Below are positions 23,501 to 32,655 of a DNA stretch of 64,000 nt, in pieces. The DNA is from Ornithinibacillus gellani (GTDB taxonomy: Bacteria > Bacillota > Bacilli > Bacillales > Amphibacillaceae). Each line of letters begins with the position of its first letter. The first letter of the stretch is position 1. The position numbers were made by a program, and so were the translations under genes. Where the stretch lies: the NCBI RefSeq assembly GCF_003730295.1, contig NZ_QTSZ01000053.1:1-64000 (forward strand), given 5' to 3'. The notes under the pieces were generated by a model. The model did not search any database. It was not told the DNA's origin and saw nothing but the letters and a program-made list of their open reading frames with translations.

Positions 23501-24820
23501 ATGAAATTTGCTGTTAAATCGATATTTTTCCTTATTGTACTTATCATTTTGCCGGCATGTCAAAATCATATTAGTAATACGGAAGTTAAATCCGAATCAA
23601 CATTATCCAAAATAGATAAAACTGAAACGAAAGAAAAAAACAAGGTTGAAGAAAAAGAAATTGCAACTGAAGAAGTCATATCAATTGATTCCTTAGCAAA
23701 TTATGAAATGAAAAAGCTTGAATATGAAGATGAGCTATATGAAATTGAAATTGAATATCCAAAGTTTTCTTATGCCCCAATTGATAAGTTGTTACAAGCT
23801 GTGAAGAATAAGTTATTCGAGGAACAAAAAGTATTCGAAACATATGAAGAAGAGGAAGAAGAGGAAGATTATTTTTTGGGTGATTATAAGCATCGATTTA
23901 ATTCCATTATACGGGAGCCGATTGTAATTACAAAGGATTTTATATCCATTTATTTTGAAGAATATATGGTAATGGGTTATACAGGGTTTGAGTTAGGTAG
24001 TACTTTTAATTTTAATTTACATAACAATCACATGATCACAATTGATGAAGTTTTACAACAGCATTCCACAACGGAAGATACGATGAGAGAACTAATTTCC
24101 TTAGAATTGATCTACGGTGAAAACTTTGAAGAACTTCGTTATGGTGATGCATCAGAAAATTATATAGCAAAAGTTAGAGAAGAGATGGAACCTGGAAACT
24201 TTGATTTTTCCTTTTTTACTTTAACGGAAGAATCGATTATATTTTATAAACAATTTTATAGTTTATTTTCAAATAGTGACGGAATTGTTGGTGTAGAACT
24301 AAAATGGAGCGATGTAGAAGCGTACATGGAGGAAAACGCACTAGACAATCAAGATTTGGAATCTGATTATGATGACCTATATTTTTTATCTCCTTTTGAA
24401 GGAAAAATTCAACAAGAACTATTTTACACGGATCCCGATTATGGATTCACAATTGAATTTCCCGAATCATGGAAAGGAAAATATAGTATAGAAGTAGAGG
24501 AAGGTTCTGATATGTCTTCTATAAAGGAAGTATCGAAGACCATAACGTTTAGTATGGTTGAGGGTAGTAAATTAGTAGGGACCATTTTTTCTATCAGGGT
24601 AATGGAAGATATCCCAGAGGAAGAGGCTTGGTCCCAATTTGAATATGGCCCGTTCGAAACACTATTTGCTACCCATAATAATAATGCGTTTACTGTAATA
24701 CCAGCGGGAGGTATGTCCGCAGAATTATATGAAGAGCCTTATCTGGACTTAGGCTATGCACTATCTGGCATGGTGAGTGATGTTCAAGAGTTTATAGTAG
24801 ATACCGTTACATTTGAATAG
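23501..24820 (+). CDS. Secreted lipoprotein with DUF4163/DUF3298 (RsiV-like) region
   Basis: This 439-residue protein has a signal peptide ending in the lipobox LPAC (C21) and a charged low-complexity linker to about residue 60. The region at about 65-270 fits DUF4163/DUF3298 (EIEIEYPKF; YTGFELGSTFNFNLHNN; FFTLTEESIIFYKQFY). The last 130 residues (DPDYGFTIEFPESWKGKY) resemble a PsbP/DUF-like beta domain. RsiV-type outer domains sense lysozyme in B. subtilis, but here there is no anti-sigma helix, so the role is open. A terminator follows. Confidence 0.7.
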   Translation: MKFAVKSIFFLIVLIILPACQNHISNTEVKSESTLSKIDKTETKEKNKVEEKEIATEEVISIDSLANYEMKKLEYEDELYEIEIEYPKFSYAPIDKLLQAVKNKLFEEQKVFETYEEEEEEEDYFLGDYKHRFNSIIREPIVITKDFISIYFEEYMVMGYTGFELGSTFNFNLHNNHMITIDEVLQQHSTTEDTMRELISLELIYGENFEELRYGDASENYIAKVREEMEPGNFDFSFFTLTEESIIFYKQFYSLFSNSDGIVGVELKWSDVEAYMEENALDNQDLESDYDDLYFLSPFEGKIQQELFYTDPDYGFTIEFPESWKGKYSIEVEEGSDMSSIKEVSKTITFSMVEGSKLVGTIFSIRVMEDIPEEEAWSQFEYGPFETLFATHNNNAFTVIPAGGMSAELYEEPYLDLGYALSGMVSDVQEFIVDTVTFE

Positions 24821-24829
24821 AAGTACATC

Positions 24830-24864
24830 AAAAATACAGTTTCGTAATGGAAGCTGTATTTTTG
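24830..24864. terminator. Rho-independent terminator after the lipoprotein gene
   Basis: AAAATACAGTTTC pairs with GAAGCTGTATTTTT. Confidence 0.75.
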
Positions 24865-24929
24865 ATTTTACTTGAAACTTTGAACGTATAATTGCAGGAA
24901 AAGGGAATATAAAAAAACACCTTCCAAAA

Positions 24930-24953
24930 GAAACTTTTTTGCGTTGGCGAGGA
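24930..24953 (+). promoter_or_regulatory. Possible ECF-type promoter of the sigma/anti-sigma operon
   Basis: GAAACTT (24930-24936) and GCGAGGA (24947-24953) resemble the AAC -35 and CG -10 elements of Bacillus ECF sigma promoters, 13 bases apart. They lie just before the sigma gene, so autoregulation is plausible. Confidence 0.4.
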
Positions 24954-24990
24954 TATATATAGTGAGGCTTGCGAGGGAGGTTTGCATGAC

Positions 24991-25548
24991 GTGCTGGATG
25001 CTGAGAAAAGCTTGATTAAAAAAGTGAAAAAAGGGAATCAGCGGGCTTTTAGGAAATTATATGAATTACATGCTGGTTATGCATTGCGTACTGCATATGG
25101 GATGACAAAAAATCATGAAGCGGCATCTGATATTGTGCAGGAAACGTTCTTGAAAGTGTTCCGTTTTATCGATCAATACGATCCAAATCGAAGTTTTAAA
25201 GCTTGGTTTTATCAAATTCTTATAAACACTGGCAGAAGCTATTTGCGAAAACAAAGCAAGGAGCCGTTTGCGGTTGAATCGGAAGAAATAATCGATTATT
25301 TACACCACCAGCATGCGGAAGAAAACATGCTGGAAAACCATGAACAGCTGGAGGATGCGCTGGATCAATTATCGGAAACCTATCGGACTATTTTACTGCT
25401 TAAGTATGTAAATGAATGTACGGAAAAGGAAATTGCAGAAATATTAGAGCTCAATATCAATACAGTGAAGTCAAGATTATATCGTGCTAGAAATCAAATG
25501 AAAAAGTGGCTAGGGGGTGCTGAGCTTGACCAGGAAAAATCAAGATGA
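24991..25548 (+). CDS. ECF-family RNA polymerase sigma factor
   Basis: This protein of about 185 residues has region 2 (AFRKLYELHAGYALRTAYGM; SDIVQETFLKVFRFIDQYD) and region 4 (LSETYRTILLLKYVNECTEKEIAEILELNINTVKSRLYRARNQM), as in sigma-W/X/V-type factors. GTG 24991 is spaced 10 bases from GGGAGG; TTG 24982 touches that site. The anti-sigma-like gene overlaps its 3' end by 23 bases, the normal arrangement. The target regulon cannot be told from sequence. Confidence 0.9.
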   Translation: MLDAEKSLIKKVKKGNQRAFRKLYELHAGYALRTAYGMTKNHEAASDIVQETFLKVFRFIDQYDPNRSFKAWFYQILINTGRSYLRKQSKEPFAVESEEIIDYLHHQHAEENMLENHEQLEDALDQLSETYRTILLLKYVNECTEKEIAEILELNINTVKSRLYRARNQMKKWLGGAELDQEKSR

Positions 25549-26278
25549 CCAATTGCGAGATTATTTAATGAAAAAGACAGATCCATCCGAGGCATATATC
25601 GAAACAACATGGGAAAAAGTGCAGGCGCAACTAGCCAGTGAAAGGGTGGAAAAACCTCGAATGAAAAAATGGCGTGCGGTTTTGATTGCTGCGGCAGTAC
25701 TGCTTATTTCTGTTGTTTGGGCAGGGTTATCAACGGCAACAGGTCAGGCAATTATCCAAGACATTAAAAAGATGTTTGTGAAAGAAAAAGATGTCGAACT
25801 GGAAATTGAAGGAATGAAAGAGGATGTCCATGTCCATGTTGAAACCAATCAGGAGCTGGATTACGTCATTTATATCGATGAGTCAAGATATAAAATAATG
25901 AAAGGCAAAGGGACAGATCGTATCATTCCGAACCCTCCAATTGGGGATGATTATCCTGAAGTGGTTATGGAAATAATGAGGATAGAAGGGGCGACTCGTG
26001 AAGCAAAAATGGCCCAGATAAAACAAGAACTAGCATCTGAACAAATGGAAATTAGACAAGAAGAAAAAACAAATGAGCCCATTGAGGGTATCGTCATTCG
26101 CGCGATTGGTAAAGGGGATTCGCAATGGGATACACCGATTTATCGTTACTATATTACGGAAACCCAGCAAGATCAGTTCTATGTCATTAAACAGTTGTAT
26201 TTCTTGGAAGCTGCGGAAGGGCATGGTACGCGATTTGATGCGATGTTGGATAGCTTTGAAATCATTACCGAAGAATAG
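25526..26278 (+). CDS. Membrane-anchored anti-sigma-like protein
   Basis: This protein of about 250 residues has a cytoplasmic N-terminus of about 45 residues, one membrane helix (AVLIAAAVLLISVVWAGLS) and an outer domain of about 180 residues (DVELEIEGMKEDVHVHVETN; AAEGHGTRFDAMLDSFEII). It overlaps the ECF sigma gene, so it most likely holds that sigma factor until a signal arrives. No zinc-binding HxxxCxxC motif is present at the N-terminus, so it is not a ZAS-type anti-sigma. TTG 25526 has AGGGGG upstream. Confidence 0.75.
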   Translation: MTRKNQDDQLRDYLMKKTDPSEAYIETTWEKVQAQLASERVEKPRMKKWRAVLIAAAVLLISVVWAGLSTATGQAIIQDIKKMFVKEKDVELEIEGMKEDVHVHVETNQELDYVIYIDESRYKIMKGKGTDRIIPNPPIGDDYPEVVMEIMRIEGATREAKMAQIKQELASEQMEIRQEEKTNEPIEGIVIRAIGKGDSQWDTPIYRYYITETQQDQFYVIKQLYFLEAAEGHGTRFDAMLDSFEIITEE

Positions 26279-26339
26279 GAAGATGCACATCTTTGCCCGC
26301 TTCTCATAATATATAGGAGTTTGAAGGAGGGGTAAGACG

Positions 26340-26885
26340 ATGTATTTTATTCCATATTATTATTATAATATGCCTATGTTTGAAGAAACGAGACAGCCTA
26401 TTCATATGAACCGTGCTTGGGAGGCTGGGGCAATTTGTGCTTATTGTCATACTCCAGTGCATGATCGATTGGTACTGGAAGACTTTGGACCAAATCCGCT
26501 TGTGATTGATATCAATCAAGCAGCTAAACAAAATCAAAATTATCGTACAACACTGTGGACAGGAAGTCATTTGCAGGTAACATTGATGAGTATTCCTGTA
26601 GGGGGGGATATAGGCTTAGAAATTCATCCGGATCATGATCAATTTTTACGCATCGAACAGGGGCAAGGATTGGTGCAAATGGGGAAAAGCAAGGACCATT
26701 TGAATGTAGAAAAAAGGGTGTCCAAGGATGCGGCTATAGTTGTACCAGCAGGGACTTGGCATAATGTTCGCAATATAGGTAGAGGTCCATTGAAACTATA
26801 CTCTATTTATGCCCCACCAGAGCACCCATTTGGTACGGTCCATGCCACGAAGGCAGATGCACTGGCGGCAGAGGGTGATTATTAA
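26340..26885 (+). CDS. Cupin-domain protein
   Basis: This 181-residue protein has cupin motif 1 GGDIGLEIHPDHDQFLRIEQG (metal ligands H, H/D, E) and motif 2 VVPAGTWHNVRNIG at about residues 138-151. The Tyr-rich N-terminus (YFIPYYYYNMP) and the LWTGSHLQVTLMSIPVG lead-in are those of a cupin family often seen in Firmicutes, with unknown substrate. AAGGAGGGG precedes the ATG. A bidirectional terminator separates it from the convergent EcsC-like gene. Confidence 0.8.
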   Translation: MYFIPYYYYNMPMFEETRQPIHMNRAWEAGAICAYCHTPVHDRLVLEDFGPNPLVIDINQAAKQNQNYRTTLWTGSHLQVTLMSIPVGGDIGLEIHPDHDQFLRIEQGQGLVQMGKSKDHLNVEKRVSKDAAIVVPAGTWHNVRNIGRGPLKLYSIYAPPEHPFGTVHATKADALAAEGDY

Positions 26886-26906
26886 TCGAGCAAAACATAT
26901 TCTTAT

Positions 26907-26942
26907 GAAAAACACCATTGGCAGCTCCGTCAATGGTGTTTT
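26907..26942. terminator. Bidirectional terminator between convergent genes
   Basis: AAAACACCATTG pairs with CAATGGTGTTTT. It covers the last codons of the minus-strand EcsC-like gene. Confidence 0.85.
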
Positions 26943-27667
26943 CCTTCGTTAATAGGGGACATATGAAAATATCTAATCCTATACGCATTCATAGCGGTTT
27001 CGCCAAGTGTGTCCAGTAAGTTATGGTTTGCATAAGCTCCTACAATCGCCCCAAAACCTGGAATCAATTGCAGCATTTTAACCAAATCAATATAATCCCG
27101 ATATTCTTGTTGGAATACTCGCCAATCCATATCTACAAGCTTTTCTTTTTCCTGCTCCCAGTGTTCAATGATGTATAATGTTTCCTTCTTTTTTTCATCG
27201 CTTGAAAATGCCAGCTGGAAAACATGTAGTAAAAACAGTCGTTCCTCATATTGCTTTGTATCATGGCCGTAAATGGCTGCTGCTTCAAATAGAAATTTAA
27301 GCTTAATCGATAAAAGTAAAGGGAAGTCTGCTAAACCAAGGAAAATACCACCTGCTCCTGTACCAGCCCCTTCAATGACCGCTGTTTTCCGATAGGCGGT
27401 GAGCTTTTCCTTTACCTGTTCCTCCATTTCAAACAGACTCTGGCCAATGATTTGTGGCTTTTTCGTTGTCATATTGGAACCAACCAATGTTGCTTTTACC
27501 ATATTTTTTATGCTTTCTGTAATGATTTGATGTGCTTTTTCTGGTATATAGCTATTGAGTTTGGTTTGTGCTTGCTTGGACATTTTATTGAATAAGCTCG
27601 GTCGTTTCAACAGTTTATTTCGCCATACCTGCAGTTCATGCCGCGCTTTATTTTCATATGTTTTCAT
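26930..27667 (-). CDS. EcsC family protein
   Basis: This 245-residue protein fits EcsC: basic start, then EGAGTGAGGIFLGLADFPLLLSIKLKFL and AAIYGHDTKQYEERLF, and a C-terminal glycine-rich LIPGFGAIVGAYANHNLLDTLG. EcsC family proteins are peripheral membrane proteins of unclear role; in B. subtilis one is linked to the EcsAB exporter, whose genes are not here. The gene is convergent with the cupin gene. Confidence 0.85.
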   Translation of the reverse strand: MKTYENKARHELQVWRNKLLKRPSLFNKMSKQAQTKLNSYIPEKAHQIITESIKNMVKATLVGSNMTTKKPQIIGQSLFEMEEQVKEKLTAYRKTAVIEGAGTGAGGIFLGLADFPLLLSIKLKFLFEAAAIYGHDTKQYEERLFLLHVFQLAFSSDEKKKETLYIIEHWEQEKEKLVDMDWRVFQQEYRDYIDLVKMLQLIPGFGAIVGAYANHNLLDTLGETAMNAYRIRYFHMSPINEGKHH

Positions 27668-27845
27668 TTAAATCATCCTTTAATATGCCTATAGTAAAGT
27701 ATACGTCAATTTCCCAAAAAAAGTTTCACATGTCATTTTTATTCGTGATATTCATTATTCATTATATTTTGAAAGTCGATGCTGAATGGACAGATGATAT
27801 GATAGAATGTACATGGAATGACTGATTATGGGAGGAGTATGGGTT

Positions 27846-28391
27846 ATGCAATTAAAAAGTAAATATATGACAAAATACTTCCAGACTATCTTTACACAAC
27901 GCGAACAATTCTTTGCTGACACGAAGCATGTTCCAGCTTGGCGAAGACCCCAGTCAGATAAATGGTCACTAGGCGAAACGCTTTATCATCTACTGCTCAT
28001 GATGAAATTATTTCGAAGAGTATCAAGCTGGTATATACCTCTGGTGTATCCATTTGCAAATATCACAAAACATAACAGCTATGCTACAGAAACATATAAC
28101 ATATATGAGGAATATCAACTTGTAAAAAAGAAAGCCATGCCAGCACCGTCCATACTTATTCCTCCTAAAGGCTTGGAAAATAAATGGATGTTATCTGTAC
28201 TGAATATGCAACTGGAAACAGAAACCAAAAAACTGATTCATCAGGTAGTTCATATCGATGATTGCATCGCCGGGCATATTCGTTATCCAGATCCAATCGC
28301 CAAATATCCAAACCTTATCCAAAGCATACATCTCTTAGCAATTCATGAACAGCATCATTTTGACCTGGTGAAAAAATATGAAAGGTTGTAG
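27846..28391 (+). CDS. DinB superfamily protein
   Basis: This protein of about 181 residues has a four-helix DinB-type fold: KWSLGETLYHLLLMMKLF near the N-terminus gives the first metal histidine, and LLAIHEQHHFDLVKK at the C-terminus gives the last two. Family members are often thiol-dependent transferases (bacillithiol S-transferase type). ATG 27846 follows GGGAGGAG. The activity is not proven here. Confidence 0.78.
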   Translation: MQLKSKYMTKYFQTIFTQREQFFADTKHVPAWRRPQSDKWSLGETLYHLLLMMKLFRRVSSWYIPLVYPFANITKHNSYATETYNIYEEYQLVKKKAMPAPSILIPPKGLENKWMLSVLNMQLETETKKLIHQVVHIDDCIAGHIRYPDPIAKYPNLIQSIHLLAIHEQHHFDLVKKYERL

Positions 28392-28429
28392 TTGTGTAAA
28401 GGGAATAATTATTAGATAGGTGAGGGAAT

Positions 28430-28966
28430 ATGGAATTAGAACATTTAGACATACAAACGTATATGCAACTTCAAATTCTACGTGATATAAATTCTATCGT
28501 GGAGAGCCTGGATGCTAGTTATTGGCTACGGGGTGGATGGGCAATTGATTTTTTACTTGGCAAGGTGACACGTGTGCATCAAGATATTGATACAGTGACT
28601 TGGATAGATAATAGGACAGCGTTGGAAGAAAAACTTGTTAATGAAGGGTTTCAACAAGTTTCAGTTAAAAAAGCATTTCGAGATAGGCAATCAGACTTTC
28701 GCAAAAATAATATTGATATTTCTGTTGGCTACTTGACGTTTGATGGGGAGAAAAACCTAATTATGAATGGTCTACCGGTTTGGAAATGGAGACCGGATTC
28801 CCTCATGCCTCAGACGTATCAGTTATTTGGAATAACCACTAAGGTTATTCACCCTAAACAATTGTTGGACGAAAAAGATGTTTATAAACAAATTGGTCGT
28901 CCATTTCGCCAAAAAGATGCAGCTAGTAAAGAACAATTGAACCAAATATTATCAGAATTGTTTTGA
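28430..28966 (+). CDS. Nucleotidyltransferase, aminoglycoside-2''-adenylyltransferase-like
   Basis: This 178-residue protein has the nucleotidyltransferase motif WLRGGWAIDFLLGKVTRVHQDID, with acidic residues in DID (and later D in NNIDISVGYL) as metal ligands. This matches the ANT(2'')/LinA-like family. Many chromosomal members are not true resistance enzymes. It starts a run of small transferase genes that share the plus strand with short gaps. TAGGTGAGG precedes the ATG. Confidence 0.75.
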   Translation: MELEHLDIQTYMQLQILRDINSIVESLDASYWLRGGWAIDFLLGKVTRVHQDIDTVTWIDNRTALEEKLVNEGFQQVSVKKAFRDRQSDFRKNNIDISVGYLTFDGEKNLIMNGLPVWKWRPDSLMPQTYQLFGITTKVIHPKQLLDEKDVYKQIGRPFRQKDAASKEQLNQILSELF

Positions 28967-29003
28967 AGTGGATTCACATTACCTAACATAGAAGGTGATA
29001 TAA

Positions 29004-29564
29004 TTGAGCCATGATCAAGTGAAAAAAAGGCCGTTTATTGTTTCAATTGCTGGCGTATCTGGCGGAGGTAAAACGACAGTTTCTAAGCGATTGTCTGAAA
29101 AATTAGTTAATACAAAGGTAATCCATTTTGACACATATGATGTTGAGGGTCCAGATGATATTTTTGATTGGGTTAGCAGAGGAGCCAGTTATGATGAGTG
29201 GAACCTAGATGCCATTATAAAAGATTTATATGTACATACATCAAATGAATGGAATTATATTATTTTAGATTATCCGTTTGCATATGAACACATGAAGATG
29301 GGAAAATGGATTGATTTAGCTATTTTCATTGATACTCCATTAGATATAGCGCTGGCACGCCGTATGTTAAGGGATTTTCGAAAAAGTACCTGTGCTTCAA
29401 TGCTAAAGGATATGGAAAATTATCTTACAAGGGGCAGGACTGGATATTTAGAAATGCTAAAAACGATAAAACCAGGATCGGATCGAGTTATTAATGGTGC
29501 TCTGTCAATTGAGAAAATTGTAGCAGAGATTGAAGTGGAAATTTATCGTAGAAATACTTTTTAA
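29004..29564 (+). CDS. Uridine kinase/AAA-type small P-loop kinase
   Basis: This 186-residue protein has Walker A GVSGGGKTTVSKRL, HFDTYDVEGP as the substrate segment, YIILDYPFAYEH as Walker B, and a lid with ARRMLRDFRKS. It is related to uridine kinases and to the kinase at 22221. The substrate is unknown. The start is TTG 29004 with GAAGGTGA upstream. The neighbours are nucleotidyltransferase- and APH-like. Confidence 0.72.
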   Translation: MSHDQVKKRPFIVSIAGVSGGGKTTVSKRLSEKLVNTKVIHFDTYDVEGPDDIFDWVSRGASYDEWNLDAIIKDLYVHTSNEWNYIILDYPFAYEHMKMGKWIDLAIFIDTPLDIALARRMLRDFRKSTCASMLKDMENYLTRGRTGYLEMLKTIKPGSDRVINGALSIEKIVAEIEVEIYRRNTF

Positions 29565-29593
29565 AATGATGCCTTGGGAGGTAAGGAAAACAA

Positions 29594-30307
29594 TTGAAGC
29601 AGCGGATTGGCAGTGGGAATACAGCGGATGTTTATGCGTATGGAGACTTGAAAGTATGCAAATTATTTGTCGATGGCTATCCTGAATCTGCCATTCAGCG
29701 TGAATATAATCATGCGAGAAGGATGATGGATTTGGGGGTTCCTGTACCGGTTTGTTATGGAATGTTTCGTCAACAAAATCGTATGGGGATTATCTATGAG
29801 CGTATTTTTGGTGAAAGTTTATTAGATTTTTTCATAAGGTCTGGCGATGCAAAATTTACAGTAGGGACTTTGGTAAGTTTGCATCAAAAAATCATTCACA
29901 GGCATGCAGAAGGGCTTTCTTCCTATAAACAATTTTTACGCCAATGCATACAGAAGAAGAATGCGGAGCTTTTGAAGGAAATTGATAAACTTCCCGATGG
30001 AAATAGCTTATGTCATGGTGATTATCACCCGGGAAATGTTTTGTTAGGTCAGGATGGTGGTGTTACCTTGATTGATTTCATGAATGTATGTCGTGGACCA
30101 TGGCAGTATGACGTTGCAAGGACATATTTTTTAATAAAAAGGGGTGCGCTTCCTGGGGATATTCCATATATCGAAACAATGGAAGCGCTGCAGCCCCAGT
30201 TGGCGACAAATTATATAAGCGCAATGAATGTTCACTATGATGAAATTGCTCGTTTTGTTGAGGTTATTTCAGAGGTTCGTCGTTATGAGCTTGCTAATCT
30301 TGTTTAG
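29594..30307 (+). CDS. Aminoglycoside phosphotransferase (APH) family protein
   Basis: This 237-residue protein has a kinase-like fold with an N-terminal glycine loop (IGSGNTADVYAYGDLKVCKLF), the catalytic loop LCHGDYHPGNVLL (D and N) and the metal DFG-equivalent LIDFMNV. It phosphorylates a small molecule or antibiotic; the substrate is unknown. The start is TTG with GGGAGGTAAGG upstream. Genes before and after are close, so an operon is likely. Confidence 0.78.
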   Translation: MKQRIGSGNTADVYAYGDLKVCKLFVDGYPESAIQREYNHARRMMDLGVPVPVCYGMFRQQNRMGIIYERIFGESLLDFFIRSGDAKFTVGTLVSLHQKIIHRHAEGLSSYKQFLRQCIQKKNAELLKEIDKLPDGNSLCHGDYHPGNVLLGQDGGVTLIDFMNVCRGPWQYDVARTYFLIKRGALPGDIPYIETMEALQPQLATNYISAMNVHYDEIARFVEVISEVRRYELANLV

Positions 30308-30346
30308 CAAATTCAGAATTACGTATTGAATGAAAAGGGGAGCTTC

Positions 30347-30775
30347 ATGTTTATCGTTAATGTAGAAGGTGCAATTTATAGAATGGGCAAATGGTTGATT
30401 ATTAAGCGCAGTGATCAGGAAGAACACGCAGCAGGTGAACTATCGCTTGTTGGCGGGAAGGTCGAACAGGAAGGGAACACGGCAAATATTTTGGAAAAGA
30501 CAGTTATTCGTGAAATCATGGAAGAAGTAGGGGTGAAGGTATCTACAGATGTAATATATGTGCATAGTACCTCCTTTATTGCTACTGGCGGAGAAACAGT
30601 TATTAACACCGTTTTCCTATGTAACTATGAATCTGGTGAAGCATTTCCCAAAAGCCCAGACGAGGTGGCGGCTGTTGAATGGCTCGCAACAGAAGATGTA
30701 TGCCAACATCCTGATGCACCAGCTTATTTAATAGATAGCATCCAATTGGCATCGGAAAAATTAACCAAGATATAA
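30347..30775 (+). CDS. Nudix hydrolase
   Basis: This protein of about 142 residues has a Nudix box GGKVEQEGNTANILEKTVIR followed by EIMEEVGV. The first part of the box has one or two extra residues before the REIMEE core. Members cleave nucleoside diphosphate-linked compounds. ATG 30347 has AAAGGGGAG upstream; an in-frame TTG at 30326 is less well placed. It probably belongs to the transferase run starting at 28430. Confidence 0.8.
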   Translation: MFIVNVEGAIYRMGKWLIIKRSDQEEHAAGELSLVGGKVEQEGNTANILEKTVIREIMEEVGVKVSTDVIYVHSTSFIATGGETVINTVFLCNYESGEAFPKSPDEVAAVEWLATEDVCQHPDAPAYLIDSIQLASEKLTKI

Positions 30776-30804
30776 GTGTATACCGGTAGAGGGGGTTGTA
30801 GTGT

Positions 30805-31506
30805 ATGAATCAAGAAACAGTTCTTGGGTTTTCCAAGGGAGATAAAGTATGGATTGTTGTATTATTTCCAATTATATTTGCATGCATTGGTTGGTTTTTG
30901 CCTGCTATTGCCGCATGGTTGTTCCGATTAAATTTACCTTTTATCCCTTATCAGGGCTTGTTGGAATGGGTTGCTTCATGGAATGAATTATTTCTTTTTA
31001 TTTGTGGAGCAATTGGTGGAATTTTGTTGAGCATATATATTTTTCAGGATTCCTTAGAAGTTACGATTACAGATGAGCAGGTTCATTTGAAGGCAAAAAA
31101 ACGGGTTAAAACATTGACGAAGCAGGAAATAGCGGTTGTTTTTATGGAGAGGAAAAAGCTATCTTTTTTAGATTCAAACGGCATGGAGCTATTTCAAAGT
31201 ACGTTGGAAGCGAAAAAACAGAATGCGGCATATGCCTTTCAAACCTATGCTTACCCGTGGGAGGACGTAGACCCATATGAAGGTACCTATTTGTGCTGGA
31301 AGGAAAATCATCCCGATTTCACAGGGCTTGCCAATGAATTACTTGCGAAAAGAAAAAAAGCATTGGAAAATTCGAAGACAAAAGAAGCAGATGAACTGCG
31401 TAATGACTTGATTCAGGCTGGAGTCATTATTAAGGATGATAAAAAGAAACAATATGCCAGGAAAGCTGTGCAGCATGGAGAGGTGGACTTGGATTATGGA
31501 TGGTAA
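30805..31506 (+). CDS. Two-helix membrane protein, YqeB-like
   Basis: This 233-residue protein has two membrane helices (about 15-40 and 62-80) followed by a cytoplasmic domain (DSLEVTITDEQVHLKAKKRVKTLTKQEI and a charged C-terminus). It reminds me of B. subtilis YqeB, of unknown function. AGAGGGGG precedes the ATG. A degenerate copy of the ~160-bp element follows. Confidence 0.6.
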   Translation: MNQETVLGFSKGDKVWIVVLFPIIFACIGWFLPAIAAWLFRLNLPFIPYQGLLEWVASWNELFLFICGAIGGILLSIYIFQDSLEVTITDEQVHLKAKKRVKTLTKQEIAVVFMERKKLSFLDSNGMELFQSTLEAKKQNAAYAFQTYAYPWEDVDPYEGTYLCWKENHPDFTGLANELLAKRKKALENSKTKEADELRNDLIQAGVIIKDDKKKQYARKAVQHGEVDLDYGW

Positions 31507-31541
31507 TTGATTGACTAGCAGGATACATACTTGATGCAATT

Positions 31542-31672
31542 TTTCATCACAGATTAACTGGTTGTAAGCCCTCCACATCAAGAATTTTTGTGGGGGATCA
31601 ACAGCCAGTAAAGGCCTGATTCGTTCAACTAACAATCGGTGGGGGAAGGTCATTGATTGTAGTTTCGCTTTA
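31542..31672 (+). repeat. ~160-bp hairpin-rich element, shortened copy C
   Basis: It has the start (TTCATCACAGATTAACTGG), the CAACAGCCAGTAAAGGCCTGATT core and the end (AGTTTCGCTTTA), with internal deletions and a damaged 3' stem. It is about 131 bases long and looks old. Confidence 0.75.
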
Positions 31673-31704
31673 TTAAAACAGTTCAAATAAAAAGGATGTA
31701 CGTG

Positions 31705-32655
31705 ATGCATAAAATTATTTTATCTTTGTCAGGAATGATACTTGTGGCTTTAATTATCGCAACATTTTTTTATCAGGAAATGGAGCGGGTATTATTGCCG
31801 CAGGAGGTCCTGCTTGGCAATAATCAACAGGAACACACTTCCACAGAGGAACAAGATGAACCGGAACAAACACTTTGGCCCGTCAACCAGGATGCAATTA
31901 GCTACTCCTTACAACATGATGCATTACACATTACATTTAATGGCGGAGGGGATTGGGTAGAGGTTCCAGTTGAGCAGGAACAATTATTCCAAGGGGAGTA
32001 CAATGGGAATAGACAGACGCTCATAGAAGAAAGCTACATCCTTCAGGGGGATCGGGTTGCATTTATATATACTGAAGCCAGTGAGGATATGCATGTACAA
32101 CAGGTGATGGTACTTTATTCTGTGGACCAAGGAGAAACGTGGCAGGAAGGAACGATTGCGGATGCTTTTCCAGGGCTTCGATATAGGAAAATAGACTTCG
32201 TAAATAATTCTTTTGGATATGCGATTCTTTCAGGAGACCGAACAATGTCATCGGAATATTCTTTGGCCTATCTCACACATGATGGCGGAGAAACATGGGA
32301 GTCTGCTGCAGAAACACCGACAACAAGGTTAATTGCGGATGGAGGATTTACGGACGAGCAGACTGGATTTTTGTCCTATGGAACGATTAATCCGGAAAAA
32401 CCGGATGTCTATGTGACACAGGATAGCGGAAAGTCCTGGGAACAAGCAGTATTTAACATTCCAGAAACATACGAACAGATTTTTGTGCAAGCGGAAACAC
32501 CGTTTATTGAGGATGATCATTTAGCTGTGCTTGTGAACCAAGGTCCGAATGGGGATTATCAGGGCGGTTTATTAAAAGGAAAGTTTATTTCAAAAGATAA
32601 TGGATTAAATTGGGGTTTTTTGGAGGAGGTACCGGCAGATGATACAGACGCCTAA
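31705..32655 (+). CDS. Membrane-anchored beta-propeller (BNR/sialidase-like) protein
   Basis: This protein of about 316 residues has one N-terminal membrane helix and then an outer domain with BNR-type repeats: SVDQGETWQEG, THDGGETWESA, TQDSGKSWEQA and SKDNGLNWGF. These Asp-box repeats mark a beta-propeller. Bacillus relatives are annotated variously; I assign no enzyme role. ATG 31705 follows AAAAGGA. The next gene overlaps its 3' end by 17 bases, so the two are translationally coupled. Confidence 0.7.
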   Translation: MHKIILSLSGMILVALIIATFFYQEMERVLLPQEVLLGNNQQEHTSTEEQDEPEQTLWPVNQDAISYSLQHDALHITFNGGGDWVEVPVEQEQLFQGEYNGNRQTLIEESYILQGDRVAFIYTEASEDMHVQQVMVLYSVDQGETWQEGTIADAFPGLRYRKIDFVNNSFGYAILSGDRTMSSEYSLAYLTHDGGETWESAAETPTTRLIADGGFTDEQTGFLSYGTINPEKPDVYVTQDSGKSWEQAVFNIPETYEQIFVQAETPFIEDDHLAVLVNQGPNGDYQGGLLKGKFISKDNGLNWGFLEEVPADDTDA

